Program-made: the position numbers and the translations under genes
Shown here: in pieces, positions 39,243 through 47,134 of the stretch
How the letters are laid out: each line of letters begins with the position of its first letter
Position numbering within the stretch: position 1 is the stretch's first letter
The notes under the pieces: model-generated
What the model was told of the DNA's origin: nothing
Database searches by the model: none
Seen by the model: the letters and a program-made list of their open reading frames with translations, nothing else
NCBI RefSeq assembly: GCF_014926405.1
Contig: NZ_JACXXJ020000005.1
Location: 3,608,501-3,672,500, forward strand
Length of the DNA stretch: 64,000 nucleotides
Direction: 5' to 3'
Origin: Agrobacterium vitis
GTDB taxonomy: Bacteria; Pseudomonadota; Alphaproteobacteria; Rhizobiales; Rhizobiaceae

Positions 39243-39667
39243 TGGTGCCTGTACCAGTACCAGGGCCTCGGCCTATTCTGCTGGTTGCCGCCTGCGCTCT
39301 GCTGGACAGCGATGGACGCATTCTGCTGGCGCAAAGGCCGGAAGGAAAGTCGCTGGCCGGGCTCTGGGAATTTCCCGGCGGCAAGGTCGAAACCGGCGAA
39401 ACACCAGAGGAAACCCTGGTTCGTGAGCTTGAGGAAGAGCTTGGCATTGCCACGAAAATCCCTTGTCTCGCGCCGCTGACCTTTGCCAGCCACACCTATG
39501 AAACATTCCATCTGCTGATGCCGCTCTATGTCTGCCGTCGCTATGAGGGCATGCCGCAGGGGCGGGAAGGCCAGGCGATCAAATGGGTCAAGCCCCGCGA
39601 TCTGCGGTCCTATCCGATGCCGCCAGCCGATGAGCCGTTGATCCCATTCCTGCTGGATTTGCTATAG
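39239..39667 (+). CDS. mutT: Nudix hydrolase, MutT-type 8-oxo-dGTP pyrophosphatase
   Basis: Removes 8-oxo-dGTP from the nucleotide pool. The 142-residue protein has the full Nudix box at about residues 41-63: GGKVETGETPEETLVREL followed by EEELGI. The later SHTYETFHLLMPLY and GREGQAIKWVKP match MutT. The ATG at 39239 overlaps the GNAT stop by four bases (ATGA); a second ATG follows directly at 39242. It ends the argJ operon. Confidence 0.93.
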   Translation: MMVPVPVPGPRPILLVAACALLDSDGRILLAQRPEGKSLAGLWEFPGGKVETGETPEETLVRELEEELGIATKIPCLAPLTFASHTYETFHLLMPLYVCRRYEGMPQGREGQAIKWVKPRDLRSYPMPPADEPLIPFLLDLL

Positions 39668-40176
39668 GCTTTGCCTTTAGAGCTTGTCAGGACAACCGGA
39701 ATCCGAGTCCGATTTCAGCAATTATCCAGCAGATTTGCCCTTTGGGCCGGTGTGAAATGCCTGGATAAGCCCGCGCGATGGGCCATTGCTCACCGGTTTT
39801 TATCGGCGATTAATAGAAAGTTAATCCTCAAACCGGCATTATTCCCTCATCATGCACAGGCGCTTCGTGCATCGTCTTATGTGCGTTGGGCGTCGGATGG
39901 CATGATCGCATGGGGCGCGGTATCGTTCGATAAAAAATAACGCAGTAATCTCAGGGCTTTACGGTTCTACCGCGCAGGATGTCGCCTGCTGCGGTGTGTT
40001 GATGTCGAGAGCCTCTTGGGCGCGATATCAAGAATCGAATCGGGTCTTGGGGGCTGCAGCAGGAGTTTTGCATGTTCAATGATGCAAAACCTCCTGATCT
40101 ATGTGGTCGATTGTGGGGCAATCGTCCGGCGGGCCATGGTCCGGGAAGAAGCCCTTTGGATTTTGTGAGGTTTGCG
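39668..40176. other. Intergenic region with hairpin
   Basis: 509 bp with no supported gene. A strong stem (40060-40096) lies close to the next gene. Confidence 0.5.
40060..40096 (+). promoter_or_regulatory. Long hairpin upstream of a small membrane protein gene
   Basis: The arms CAGGAGTTTTGCAT and ATGCAAAACCTCCTG pair with one bulged C around an 8-base loop. There is no T-run, so it does not look like a terminator. It lies about 80 bp before the gene at 40177. Confidence 0.35.
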
Positions 40177-40497
40177 ATGACGCAGAAGGATTTCGGAAAG
40201 GGCGGACGGCAGTCGCGACGTGCGACTTCCAGGTCCGGCAGAGTTGGCGTTGTCAATCTTGCCTTGCTGTTTGCTGTCACGGCCGTGGCGGTATCGCTGG
40301 TTCTGACGCCGATGCTTGCAGACAAGACCACCTCCGGCCAGTTTGCGGCGCGACCGACTGATGTCGATCGGATGAGCACGGGCTCCATTCCTGGCGAACA
40401 CGATGCCGGAAAACGCTACACGATCCGGCGCAGCGTCTTGCAGGAGACGCCCGGTTCCGTCTGTATCGTCAATCCCGGCAATGGGGATGCCTGCTGA
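40177..40497 (+). CDS. Small single-pass membrane protein, unknown function
   Basis: 106 residues. A basic, Ser/Arg-rich N-terminus (about 1-20) precedes one membrane helix (about 22-42, VNLALLFAVTAVAVSLVLTP). A polar periplasmic tail follows, ending in RRSVLQETPGSVCIVNPGNG and a final Cys. ATG 40177 has GAGG six bases upstream. I recognise similar proteins in Rhizobiaceae only as hypothetical. It precedes a lone Flp-type pilin gene by 132 bp with a terminator-like hairpin between. Confidence 0.65.
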   Translation: MTQKDFGKGGRQSRRATSRSGRVGVVNLALLFAVTAVAVSLVLTPMLADKTTSGQFAARPTDVDRMSTGSIPGEHDAGKRYTIRRSVLQETPGSVCIVNPGNGDAC

Positions 40498-40596
40498 TAA
40501 CCCGTGATGGTATGGGCTAGGCGATTTTGAAACAGGAAATATTTGAAAACAAACAGACAGAGCGTTTTGGTATGACAAAACGTTCGCTTCGATCAC

Positions 40597-40614
40597 CCAT
40601 GCGGGGGCGCATGG
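40597..40614 (+). terminator. Short GC-rich hairpin with T-run
   Basis: The arms CCATGCG and CGCATGG with a GGGG loop are followed by TTTT. It could end transcription of the gene at 40177 or attenuate the pilin gene. Confidence 0.4.
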
Positions 40615-40629
40615 TTTTAGGCTAGGGGT

Positions 40630-40818
40630 ATGATGGGGCTTTTACGCCGGTTTTCCGGCTTGTCGGCGATTTTTCGCCAAACATCTGGTGCAACTGCAAT
40701 CGAGTATAGCCTGATCGCGGGGATAATCGCGGTGACGCTTTATCTGGCGCTTGGCGTTTATTACGAAGCGCTGGACAGGCTGTTTGATTCCATCATTGCT
40801 GCCATACCGCAAGCCTGA
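40630..40818 (+). CDS. Flp/Fap-type pilin component
   Basis: A 62-residue type IVb pilin-like protein. The prepilin segment GATAIEYSLIAGIIAV contains the conserved Glu-Tyr pair after the cleavage site (A-T-A-I-E-Y). One hydrophobic helix follows, and the C-terminus ends in IIAAIPQA. In rhizobia Flp pilins are built by the tad/cpa machinery, but no cpa genes are in this window, so this is a remote, extra pilin gene. Two ATGs occur in tandem at the start. Confidence 0.85.
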   Translation: MMGLLRRFSGLSAIFRQTSGATAIEYSLIAGIIAVTLYLALGVYYEALDRLFDSIIAAIPQA

Positions 40819-40861
40819 CCGGCAGTGCGTTCAGGCTTGCGGCAAAGGCTTGAATGATCCC

Positions 40862-41731
40862 CTACGGCTTTCCGCCCAATGCGTCGGCGAGGCGGATTTT
40901 CGCAGACCCCGGCTTGAGCGGTTTGGGCTGGCTTTCATGCGGGGCCCAGCCTGACATGTAGATGATCGAGAAACTGGCGCGAATGCGGCCATCGGCATCG
41001 CTATAGCGTTCGGCATACAGCTCGGCGGCGCGCAGGAAAAACTGCCGGGTCAGCGGTTTGCGGCTGCGGGCGGCCAGCGGATTGGCCATGCCCATGGCTT
41101 TGAGATCGCGCATCAGCGCCAGAATCCCATCATATCGCACCGTATAGGTCTCGACATCGACAACCGGAAGGGCAAAGCCCGCCCGCTGTAACAATGCCCC
41201 TATGTCGCGCACATCGGCAAAGGGCATGACGCGGGGGCTTGCTCCGCCGCTGATCTCGATCTCTGTTGTCAGCAGCACGTCGCGCAATTCGCCAAGCGTT
41301 CCGGCTCCGGGCAAGGCTGCGAGCAACAGACCGTCAGGCTGGAGTGACCGGCGCATCTGGATCAGCAGGCCCGGCATGTCATTGGCAAGATGCAGGGCAA
41401 GCGGCGACAGCAGAAGATTGGCGCTTTGCTCGCCAAGTGGCAGATGCTCGATAGGGCCAGGGATCAGCGTTTCTCCCTGCCGGGCAAAGCGGCTGCTGGT
41501 TTCCACCCGCTGCAACTGGTCGATCCGTCCTGTTTCCAGACAGGCCCTCCCGACCCTGCCATCGATTCCGTGCAATTCGACTGCGGTTTCAAACCGGCGT
41601 TCCACCACAGCCAGCCGCTCGGTCAGCTCCTGTGCGACGATATCCAGTAGGAAACCGGCTCCGGCATCATCAGCGCCGAAGGCACGCTCGCGGTTGCGGA
41701 CGATGAGATCAGGATCGAATAGCGGCTCCAT
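40862..41731 (-). CDS. SAM-dependent methyltransferase (BioC/NDUFAF5-like)
   Basis: A 289-residue protein. The N-terminal segment (FDPDLIVRNRERAF), then FLLDIVAQELTERLAVVERRF, and LLSPLALHLANDMPGLLIQM follow the branch of class I methyltransferases related to mitochondrial NDUFAF5 and BioC. The first glycine loop (VELHGIDGRVG) is degenerate. NDUFAF5 hydroxylates an arginine of complex I, so a complex I assembly role is possible but not shown. It is divergent from comF; in related genomes the same neighbours occur. Confidence 0.82.
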   Translation of the reverse strand: MEPLFDPDLIVRNRERAFGADDAGAGFLLDIVAQELTERLAVVERRFETAVELHGIDGRVGRACLETGRIDQLQRVETSSRFARQGETLIPGPIEHLPLGEQSANLLLSPLALHLANDMPGLLIQMRRSLQPDGLLLAALPGAGTLGELRDVLLTTEIEISGGASPRVMPFADVRDIGALLQRAGFALPVVDVETYTVRYDGILALMRDLKAMGMANPLAARSRKPLTRQFFLRAAELYAERYSDADGRIRASFSIIYMSGWAPHESQPKPLKPGSAKIRLADALGGKP

Positions 41732-41769
41732 GGAGGCCTCCCGGTGTTGTTCTTCGAGACACCAAGTGC

Positions 41770-41824
41770 CTACTGCATAATTGCATCAATCGGAATCGAT
41801 TTGCGCAGGAAATCGCGTAATTGG
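41770..41824 (+). repeat. Palindromic intergenic repeat, short diverged form
   Basis: CTACTGCATAATT, a central ATCAATCGGAATCGAT and a later GCGTAATT resemble the start of the repeat at 28452. The right arm is poorly conserved. Confidence 0.4.
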
Positions 41825-41989
41825 GCTCGAACATTCCCGTGTTTACCCCAGGCGGATTCTGGACAGCTCTGTCCCCTTAAAGTTTCCAAGCGGCTTGAAT
41901 CCTCTTTGGTGTTGAGTGCAGTATATCGCACCTACGCTTTTATGGTGCATTCATGGGCCTTGGGCGAGATCGGATTAGGGTATATCGGT

Positions 41990-42805
41990 ATGATGCGGGC
42001 GAATGGAGGCAGGGTGGACTATATCCGGCAGGCCAGCGACAGCATGGTGGCCCTGGCCCATCGGGGCTTTCGGGGGACGCAAATTCTTGGCCGGGTGCTG
42101 CGCGATCTGGTCTATCCTCCCGGTTGCGCCACCTGCGGTCTGCCGGTTGCCAAGGCTGGCAGCCTGTGTTCCGATTGCTGGTGCTCGGTGCGGTTCATCG
42201 AGCGGCCTTATTGTGAAATTCTCTGTCTGCCTTTCGGTTTTGATCCAGGCCAGGGCATGGTTTGCGCCGAGGCGATTGCCAATCCTCCGGTTTTCGACCG
42301 GCTGCGGGCAGCGGTTGTGCATGATGGTGCGGCGCGTGATCTGGTCCATCGGCTGAAATATGGCGACAGGACCGATCTGGCACCGATGATGGCGCATTGG
42401 ATGATCCGGGCTGGCGGCCAGGAACTGCTCCGCGCCGATGCGATCCTGCCGGTGCCGTTGCATCGCTGGCGGTTGTTTTCACGCCAATATAACCAGTCAG
42501 CGGAACTAGGTCGGGCGCTGGCCGGGCTGTCAGATAAGCCCTTCCTGCCGGGGGTTCTGACGCGGGTGAAGCGGACGCAAAAGCAGGTTGGACTGACGGA
42601 AAAGGCGCGGGCGGACAATGTTCGTGGCGCTTTCAAAGTGGCGGAAAACCGCCGCGATCAGGTGTTTGGCCGCCATCTGGTGCTGGTCGATGATGTCTAC
42701 ACGACAGGGGCCACGGTCAGTGCTGCGACCCGCGCGCTGAAGCGGGCGGGGGCCGTGGAAGTCACGGTCTTGACCTTTGCAATGGCGCTTGTAACACCTA
42801 TATGA
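41990..42805 (+). CDS. comF: ComF-family phosphoribosyltransferase-like protein
   Basis: A 271-residue protein related to ComF of competence systems. Two Cys pairs (CATC and CSDC) form an N-terminal zinc site, and the C-terminal PRPP-binding loop is VLVDDVYTTGAT. ILPVPLHRWRLFSRQYNQS is the usual core motif. In non-competent bacteria the role is unclear, perhaps DNA or nucleotide handling. The frame is open to 41744, but similarity begins near the tandem ATGs at 41990 and 41993; a GTG at 42013 with GGAGG upstream is another option. It is followed by grxC. Confidence 0.88.
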   Translation: MMRANGGRVDYIRQASDSMVALAHRGFRGTQILGRVLRDLVYPPGCATCGLPVAKAGSLCSDCWCSVRFIERPYCEILCLPFGFDPGQGMVCAEAIANPPVFDRLRAAVVHDGAARDLVHRLKYGDRTDLAPMMAHWMIRAGGQELLRADAILPVPLHRWRLFSRQYNQSAELGRALAGLSDKPFLPGVLTRVKRTQKQVGLTEKARADNVRGAFKVAENRRDQVFGRHLVLVDDVYTTGATVSAATRALKRAGAVEVTVLTFAMALVTPI

Positions 42806-42856
42806 GATGACAATACTGATAGACATTATTTCATCAACACTGAACCGGAGACGAGC

Positions 42857-43111
42857 ATGGCGTCCGTGATCATCTATACGCGGAAATATTGTGAATATTG
42901 CGCCCGCGCCAAGGCGCTTCTGACCACCAAGGGCGTGGCTTTTACCGAGGTCGACGCGACGGGCAATGCGGAACTGCGCCAGGAAATGGTCAATAAATCC
43001 GGTCGCAATACATTTCCGCAGATCTTCATCGATGGCACCCATGTCGGTGGTTGCGATGATCTGCATGCGCTGGAACGGGCTGGAAAGCTCGATCCGATGC
43101 TGGCGGCCTGA
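42857..43111 (+). CDS. grxC: Glutaredoxin 3
   Basis: A dithiol glutaredoxin of 84 residues. The active site is CEYC (C12, C15) where most family members have CPYC. TFPQIFIDGTHVGGCDDLHAL carries the cis-Pro and the glutathione-binding GGCDD. It reduces disulfides and glutathione mixed disulfides, for example in ribonucleotide reductase. It lies between comF and the nitrilase-type gene with short gaps, the usual rhizobial order. Confidence 0.95.
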   Translation: MASVIIYTRKYCEYCARAKALLTTKGVAFTEVDATGNAELRQEMVNKSGRNTFPQIFIDGTHVGGCDDLHALERAGKLDPMLAA

Positions 43112-43120
43112 GGACATGTC

Positions 43121-43978
43121 ATGACCATTACGGTTGCAGCCCTGCAAATGTGCTCCGGCACCGATCTTGAGAAGAATGCCGCTACCATGGCGCGTCTGGT
43201 GCGCGAGGCAGCAGCAGCAGGGGCGATCTATGTCCAGACCCCGGAAATGACCGGGGCCTTGCAGCGCAACCGTGAGGCTTTGCGGGCCATGCTGCGCGAT
43301 GACGACAATGACTTGATTGCCGTCACGGCGGCTCAACTGGCTGGCGAACTGAAGATCCATGTCCATGTCGGTTCAACAGCGATTGCCCGTGCCGATGGGA
43401 TGATTGCCAATCGCGGCCTGTTGTTCGGGCCGAATGGTCGGCGGATCTGCACCTATGACAAGATTCATATGTTCGATGTGGATCTGGACAATGGTGAAAG
43501 CTGGCGGGAAAGTGCCGCTTATGCGCCCGGCAAGAGCGCTTGCGTTGCTGATTTGCCCTTCGCCAGGCTCGGCTTTGCGATTTGCTATGATGTGCGGTTT
43601 CCCTCGCTGTTTCGCACCGAAGCCATGGCGGGTGCCGACATTCTGACGGTGCCAGCGGCCTTCACCCGGCAGACCGGCGAGGCGCATTGGCATATCCTGC
43701 TCAGGGCGCGGGCCATCGAGAATGGTGCGTTCGTCATTGCCGCCGCCCAGGGCGGTACCCACGAGGATGGACGCGAAACCTATGGGCATTCGCTGATCAT
43801 CGATCCCTGGGGGAAAATCCTGGCGGAAGGCCCGGCGGCGGGCGAGGCCGTGGTGATGGCCGAGATCGATCTCGATGCCGTCAAGGCGGCGCGCATGAAG
43901 ATCCCCAACCTCAAAAATGGCCGTGATTTCAATCTCGACATGGTTCCAACGCTCGCCAAGGGAGGGCAGACGGTTTGA
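43121..43978 (+). CDS. Carbon-nitrogen hydrolase (Nit1/omega-amidase type)
   Basis: A nitrilase-superfamily amidase of 285 residues. The Glu-Lys-Cys triad is visible at E42 (YVQTPEMTG), K114 (YDKIHMFDVDL) and C155 (GFAICYDVRFPSLFR). The pattern fits Nit1-type enzymes, which hydrolyse deaminated glutathione; this fits its position next to glutaredoxin. The start is 9 bp after grxC. The stop overlaps the TTG start of the next gene. Confidence 0.92.
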   Translation: MTITVAALQMCSGTDLEKNAATMARLVREAAAAGAIYVQTPEMTGALQRNREALRAMLRDDDNDLIAVTAAQLAGELKIHVHVGSTAIARADGMIANRGLLFGPNGRRICTYDKIHMFDVDLDNGESWRESAAYAPGKSACVADLPFARLGFAICYDVRFPSLFRTEAMAGADILTVPAAFTRQTGEAHWHILLRARAIENGAFVIAAAQGGTHEDGRETYGHSLIIDPWGKILAEGPAAGEAVVMAEIDLDAVKAARMKIPNLKNGRDFNLDMVPTLAKGGQTV

Positions 43979-44403
43979 TCCGCTATTCCCTCATCTGCGA
44001 TCAGGCCCATGAATTTGAGGGCTGGTTTGCGCAAAGCGATGATTTCGACCGCCAGAAAGCCAGTGGCTTTTTGACCTGCCCGGTCTGTTCTTCCGCCTCC
44101 ATTTCCAAAAGCCTGATGGCGCCGATGGTGTCGACGGCGCGCAGCAAGGAAGAACGCCAGAAGGTAGCCTATGACGCTGCCCAGCGTGAAGCCTTCCTGA
44201 AGTTGAAGGAGGCGGTTGCGACCGTCAGGGCCAATAGCGAAGATGTCGGCGAGCGGTTTCCCGAAGAGGCCCGCAAGATCCATTACGGCGAGGCCGATGC
44301 CCGGGGGATTATCGGCAATGCCAGCCCCGACGAGGCGCGCGCCCTGATTGAGGAAGGCATCGAAATTGCGCCCCTGCCAGTTCTGCCTGACGATGTGAAT
44401 TGA
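43975..44403 (+). CDS. DUF1178 protein (TTG start)
   Basis: A 142-residue protein with an N-terminal zinc-ribbon-like pattern (LICDQAHEFEGWF, later FLTCPVCSS) and a helical C-terminus, matching DUF1178. The start is TTG at 43975, overlapping the TGA of the preceding gene, with GGAGGG about 8 bases upstream and no nearby ATG, so TTG is well supported. Function unknown. It forms an operon with grxC and the nitrilase gene. Confidence 0.9.
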   Translation: MIRYSLICDQAHEFEGWFAQSDDFDRQKASGFLTCPVCSSASISKSLMAPMVSTARSKEERQKVAYDAAQREAFLKLKEAVATVRANSEDVGERFPEEARKIHYGEADARGIIGNASPDEARALIEEGIEIAPLPVLPDDVN

Positions 44404-44405
44404 GC

Positions 44406-44987
44406 ATGTCGTCCACCCATCACCTCGCGCTCTATAATTTCGGCCTGCATGTCGCGCCATCTGGAGATCCGGCAATTCAGGGCTTTGTTGACCGAGAGCC
44501 TCTTAATTTTGAGGCCGCTACGCGCTCCACGGGCTTTATCGACCGTTCCGGTTATGAGGGCGAACCGGGGCCGGAAAGCTGGGGCGTGCAGGTGTTTCCG
44601 CGTTTTATGGAAGGCAGCGGATTTACCTCCGGTCCATCGTCTCTTTCGCTCTGGCAAGACCCGGAGGCCCTGATGGCCTTCTCCTATAGTGGCGTCCATG
44701 CTGACGCCTTGAAACACGCGCGCCACTGGAATGTGAAGCAGACCTGGCCTTCTTTGGTGCTCTGGTGGGTGCCAGTTGGCAGCAGGCCGCAATGGTCAGA
44801 TGGTGTGGAAAGGCTCGAGCATCTCGCCGATCACGGACCGACGCCCTTCGGCTTCACGTTCAAGCAGGCTTTTGCTGAGGATGGTACATCCTATCATCTT
44901 GACCGAGCGCGGATAACGCAGCTTGCCACCGGCAATTGCGCCCGCCAGCAGGATTTGCTGGAACGCCTTGCCTCAATGCCGGTATGA
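44406..44987 (+). CDS. DUF3291 protein
   Basis: A 193-residue protein with the DUF3291 pattern: HLALYNFGLH at the N-terminus, SWGVQVFPRFMEG, then LSLWQDPEALMAFSYSGVHADALKH and WWVPVG. The fold is probably a dimeric alpha/beta barrel like heme- or monooxygenase-type proteins, but no activity is known. An ATG at 44406 follows a TTG at 44400; either could be used. It ends 6 bp before the convergent ubiG stop. Part of the operon from grxC. Confidence 0.82.
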   Translation: MSSTHHLALYNFGLHVAPSGDPAIQGFVDREPLNFEAATRSTGFIDRSGYEGEPGPESWGVQVFPRFMEGSGFTSGPSSLSLWQDPEALMAFSYSGVHADALKHARHWNVKQTWPSLVLWWVPVGSRPQWSDGVERLEHLADHGPTPFGFTFKQAFAEDGTSYHLDRARITQLATGNCARQQDLLERLASMPV

Positions 44988-44993
44988 GATGGT

Positions 44994-45752
44994 TCACTCC
45001 CGGGTGGACGTCGGCCTGCGGGTCAGCATCATGTAATTGACATCCGTGTCGGAGGACAGATTCCACTGATTCTGGAACGGGTTGAAGAATACGCCGACAG
45101 TCTCGGACACATTCATGCCTGCGCCAAGGATTGGCTTTTCCAATTCTTCCGGGCGCACCAGTTTTTCATATTGATGGGTGCCGCGCGGCAGCCAGCGCAG
45201 AACGTATTCGCAGGCACCGATGGCAAGCGCCGCAGCCTTCAGGGTGCGGTTGATGGTCGAAATCAGCATGATCCCGCCAGGGCGCACCATGGAGGCGCAG
45301 GTGGAGATGAAATACTCGACATCGGCGACATGCTCAACGACTTCCATGTTCAGCACGATATCGAAGCTTTCGCCAGCAGCGGCCAGGGCCTCGGCGGTGA
45401 CGGCGCGGTAATCCACGCTCACGCCGGTCTGGGCGGCATGGGTCTGGGCGATGCCGATATTCTTGGCGGAGGCATCAGCGCCCAGCACGTCGGCGCCCAT
45501 GCGGGCAATGGGTTCCGACAGCAAGCCGCCGCCACAGCCGATGTCGAGAACCCGCAGGCCCGATAGCGGCTGATTGGAGCGTGGATCGCGCTGATAGTTT
45601 TCGCAGGCTTTGTCGCGGATATAGGCAAGGCGCACCGGATTGATCTTATGGAGCGGCTTGAATTTGCCGGTGGGGTCCCACCATTCAGCAGCCATGGCGG
45701 AAAAGCGGTCGACCTCGGCCTGATCGATGGTGCTCTTGGCGGTCTCGCTCAT
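44994..45752 (-). CDS. ubiG: Bifunctional 2-polyprenylphenol/demethylubiquinol 3-O-methyltransferase
   Basis: Performs both O-methylations in ubiquinone synthesis. The 252-residue protein has [19 protein letters not shown] at the N-terminus, the SAM loop [14 protein letters not shown] and the later [25 protein letters not shown] (typical UbiG). ATG 45752 has AGGAG upstream, so the longer frame to 45833 is not used. In related genomes lysC lies directly upstream in the divergent direction; here two loci are inserted between them. Confidence 0.95.
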   Translation of the reverse strand: MSETAKSTIDQAEVDRFSAMAAEWWDPTGKFKPLHKINPVRLAYIRDKACENYQRDPRSNQPLSGLRVLDIGCGGGLLSEPIARMGADVLGADASAKNIGIAQTHAAQTGVSVDYRAVTAEALAAAGESFDIVLNMEVVEHVADVEYFISTCASMVRPGGIMLISTINRTLKAAALAIGACEYVLRWLPRGTHQYEKLVRPEELEKPILGAGMNVSETVGVFFNPFQNQWNLSSDTDVNYMMLTRRPTSTRE

Positions 45753-46116
45753 CGGGTTCTCCTGACTGTGCTGCATTCCATAGCTTTGTTGATCCGGGGC
45801 TTTGTTGATCCGGGCGGATATCTCAAGGCTCACTACCGCGTTTTACGCTGCCGCGCCATCCTTGAGGCGCAGCCGCTTCGCCGTCTCATGTGTGAGGTCG
45901 GACGATCCTGGCTTAAAGTCAAGAGTGAGCGACACCTTGTCGCTTCAAAACATGCCGCCTCAAAAAAGCCGGAGGACATTGCTTGACATAAGCGGGTCAA
46001 GTGCGGGTGGGGCGCTGGGGGAACAAATTGCTCCTGATGGCGTTACCATGCCGAATGAACCCAATTCCAATTGGCGGGACAAGCCAAGGTCAGGGACGGC
46101 CAAGGAGATCAGATCG
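45753..46116. other. Divergent intergenic region (ubiG / SH3 protein)
   Basis: 364 bp. A short perfect hairpin AGCGACA / TGTCGCT (45928-45944) is present. No gene or clear promoter was identified. Confidence 0.45.
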
Positions 46117-47001
46117 ATGAAACCACTTTACCTGTCGGCCTTTGCAGGGCTGATGGCAGTTGCGTTGCCGGCGGCCGCTGAGGCGGCCCAGGCATTTGCA
46201 ACGGCGAATGTTAACTTGCGGGCTGGGCCCAGCACACAATATCCACCTGTTCTGGTCGTGCCAGCCGGTAATTCCGTGCGGATCTTCGGCTGCCTGTCTT
46301 CGGCCAATTGGTGCGATGTCGGTTACGCGGGCTATCGCGGCTGGATTTCCGGCAGCTATTTGCAGACCCAATATTCCAACCGCCGGGTCTATGTCGATCC
46401 GGATTATTATCAGCCGCTCGGCATTCCGACCGTGACCTTCCAGGTTGATAATTATTGGGATCGCTATTATCGCGGCCGCGATTTTTACCGCGAACGGGAT
46501 CGCTGGCGCCGTGCGCCGCCACCGCCGCCGGTTTGGCGCCGCGATGGTCCACCGCCCCGCTTCATGGGTGGTGATGGTCCCCCGCCTCCAGGCGCACCGG
46601 ACATGGATCGCCGTCGTGGACCGGACCCAAGGATGCAGGATCCGCGAATGGACGGCGACCGTGACCGGATGATGCGCGATGACCGGCAGAGGCCTCGCCC
46701 GGATGATCGTCGGCCAGATGATCGCAGGCAAGATGACAGGCGGCCAGACGATAGACGCCCGGACGACAGGCGTCCCGATAACAGAGGGCCGGATAACATG
46801 CGTCCAGGCGATCAGCGTCGTGACCAGATGCAGCCGCCACAAGGCCAGCGTCCTGATCGGCCAGACCGCAATGCGCCGGATGGAAACCGTCCGCCGCCAC
46901 CGCCGCCGCCAGCGCCAGGTCAGGCTGCCCCGCCTCCGCCTCCGCCACCACCACCGGGTGCAGCCTGTGCGCCAAACACACCGAATTGCCCGCCACGGTA
47001 A
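46117..47001 (+). CDS. Secreted bacterial SH3 domain protein with Pro/Arg/Asp-rich tail
   Basis: 294 residues. A signal peptide ends near residue 24 (AAAEAAQA). A bacterial SH3 domain follows (about 25-90: ATANVNLRAGPSTQYP, then IFGCLSSANWCDVGYAGYRGW). The rest is low-complexity: a Tyr/Arg/Pro part, then Asp-Asp-Arg-Arg-Pro units repeated about seven times near residues 198-235, then two polyproline runs. Rhizobial proteins of this layout bind the cell wall or envelope, but no function is proven. ATG 46117 has AAGGAG upstream; the frame is open to 45802. A terminator follows. Confidence 0.88.
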   Translation: MKPLYLSAFAGLMAVALPAAAEAAQAFATANVNLRAGPSTQYPPVLVVPAGNSVRIFGCLSSANWCDVGYAGYRGWISGSYLQTQYSNRRVYVDPDYYQPLGIPTVTFQVDNYWDRYYRGRDFYRERDRWRRAPPPPPVWRRDGPPPRFMGGDGPPPPGAPDMDRRRGPDPRMQDPRMDGDRDRMMRDDRQRPRPDDRRPDDRRQDDRRPDDRRPDDRRPDNRGPDNMRPGDQRRDQMQPPQGQRPDRPDRNAPDGNRPPPPPPPAPGQAAPPPPPPPPPGAACAPNTPNCPPR

Positions 47002-47027
47002 TCGGCACGGACACAGGATACAGATAT

Positions 47028-47057
47028 GAAAAGGGCCGCTTTATGCGGCCCTTTTTC
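47028..47057 (+). terminator. Bidirectional terminator
   Basis: The arms GAAAAGGGCCGC and GCGGCCCTTTTTC with a 5-base loop lie 27 bp after the SH3 gene. A- and T-runs on both sides allow function for both the SH3 gene and the convergent acvB operon. Confidence 0.88.
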
Positions 47058-47134
47058 ATGCGGTTCATTTAAAATCTTGTTGCGCCTATACCGCGCAAAG
47101 GTCGAGCAGGGTGCGAGCAACGCTCCTTGCTTTA

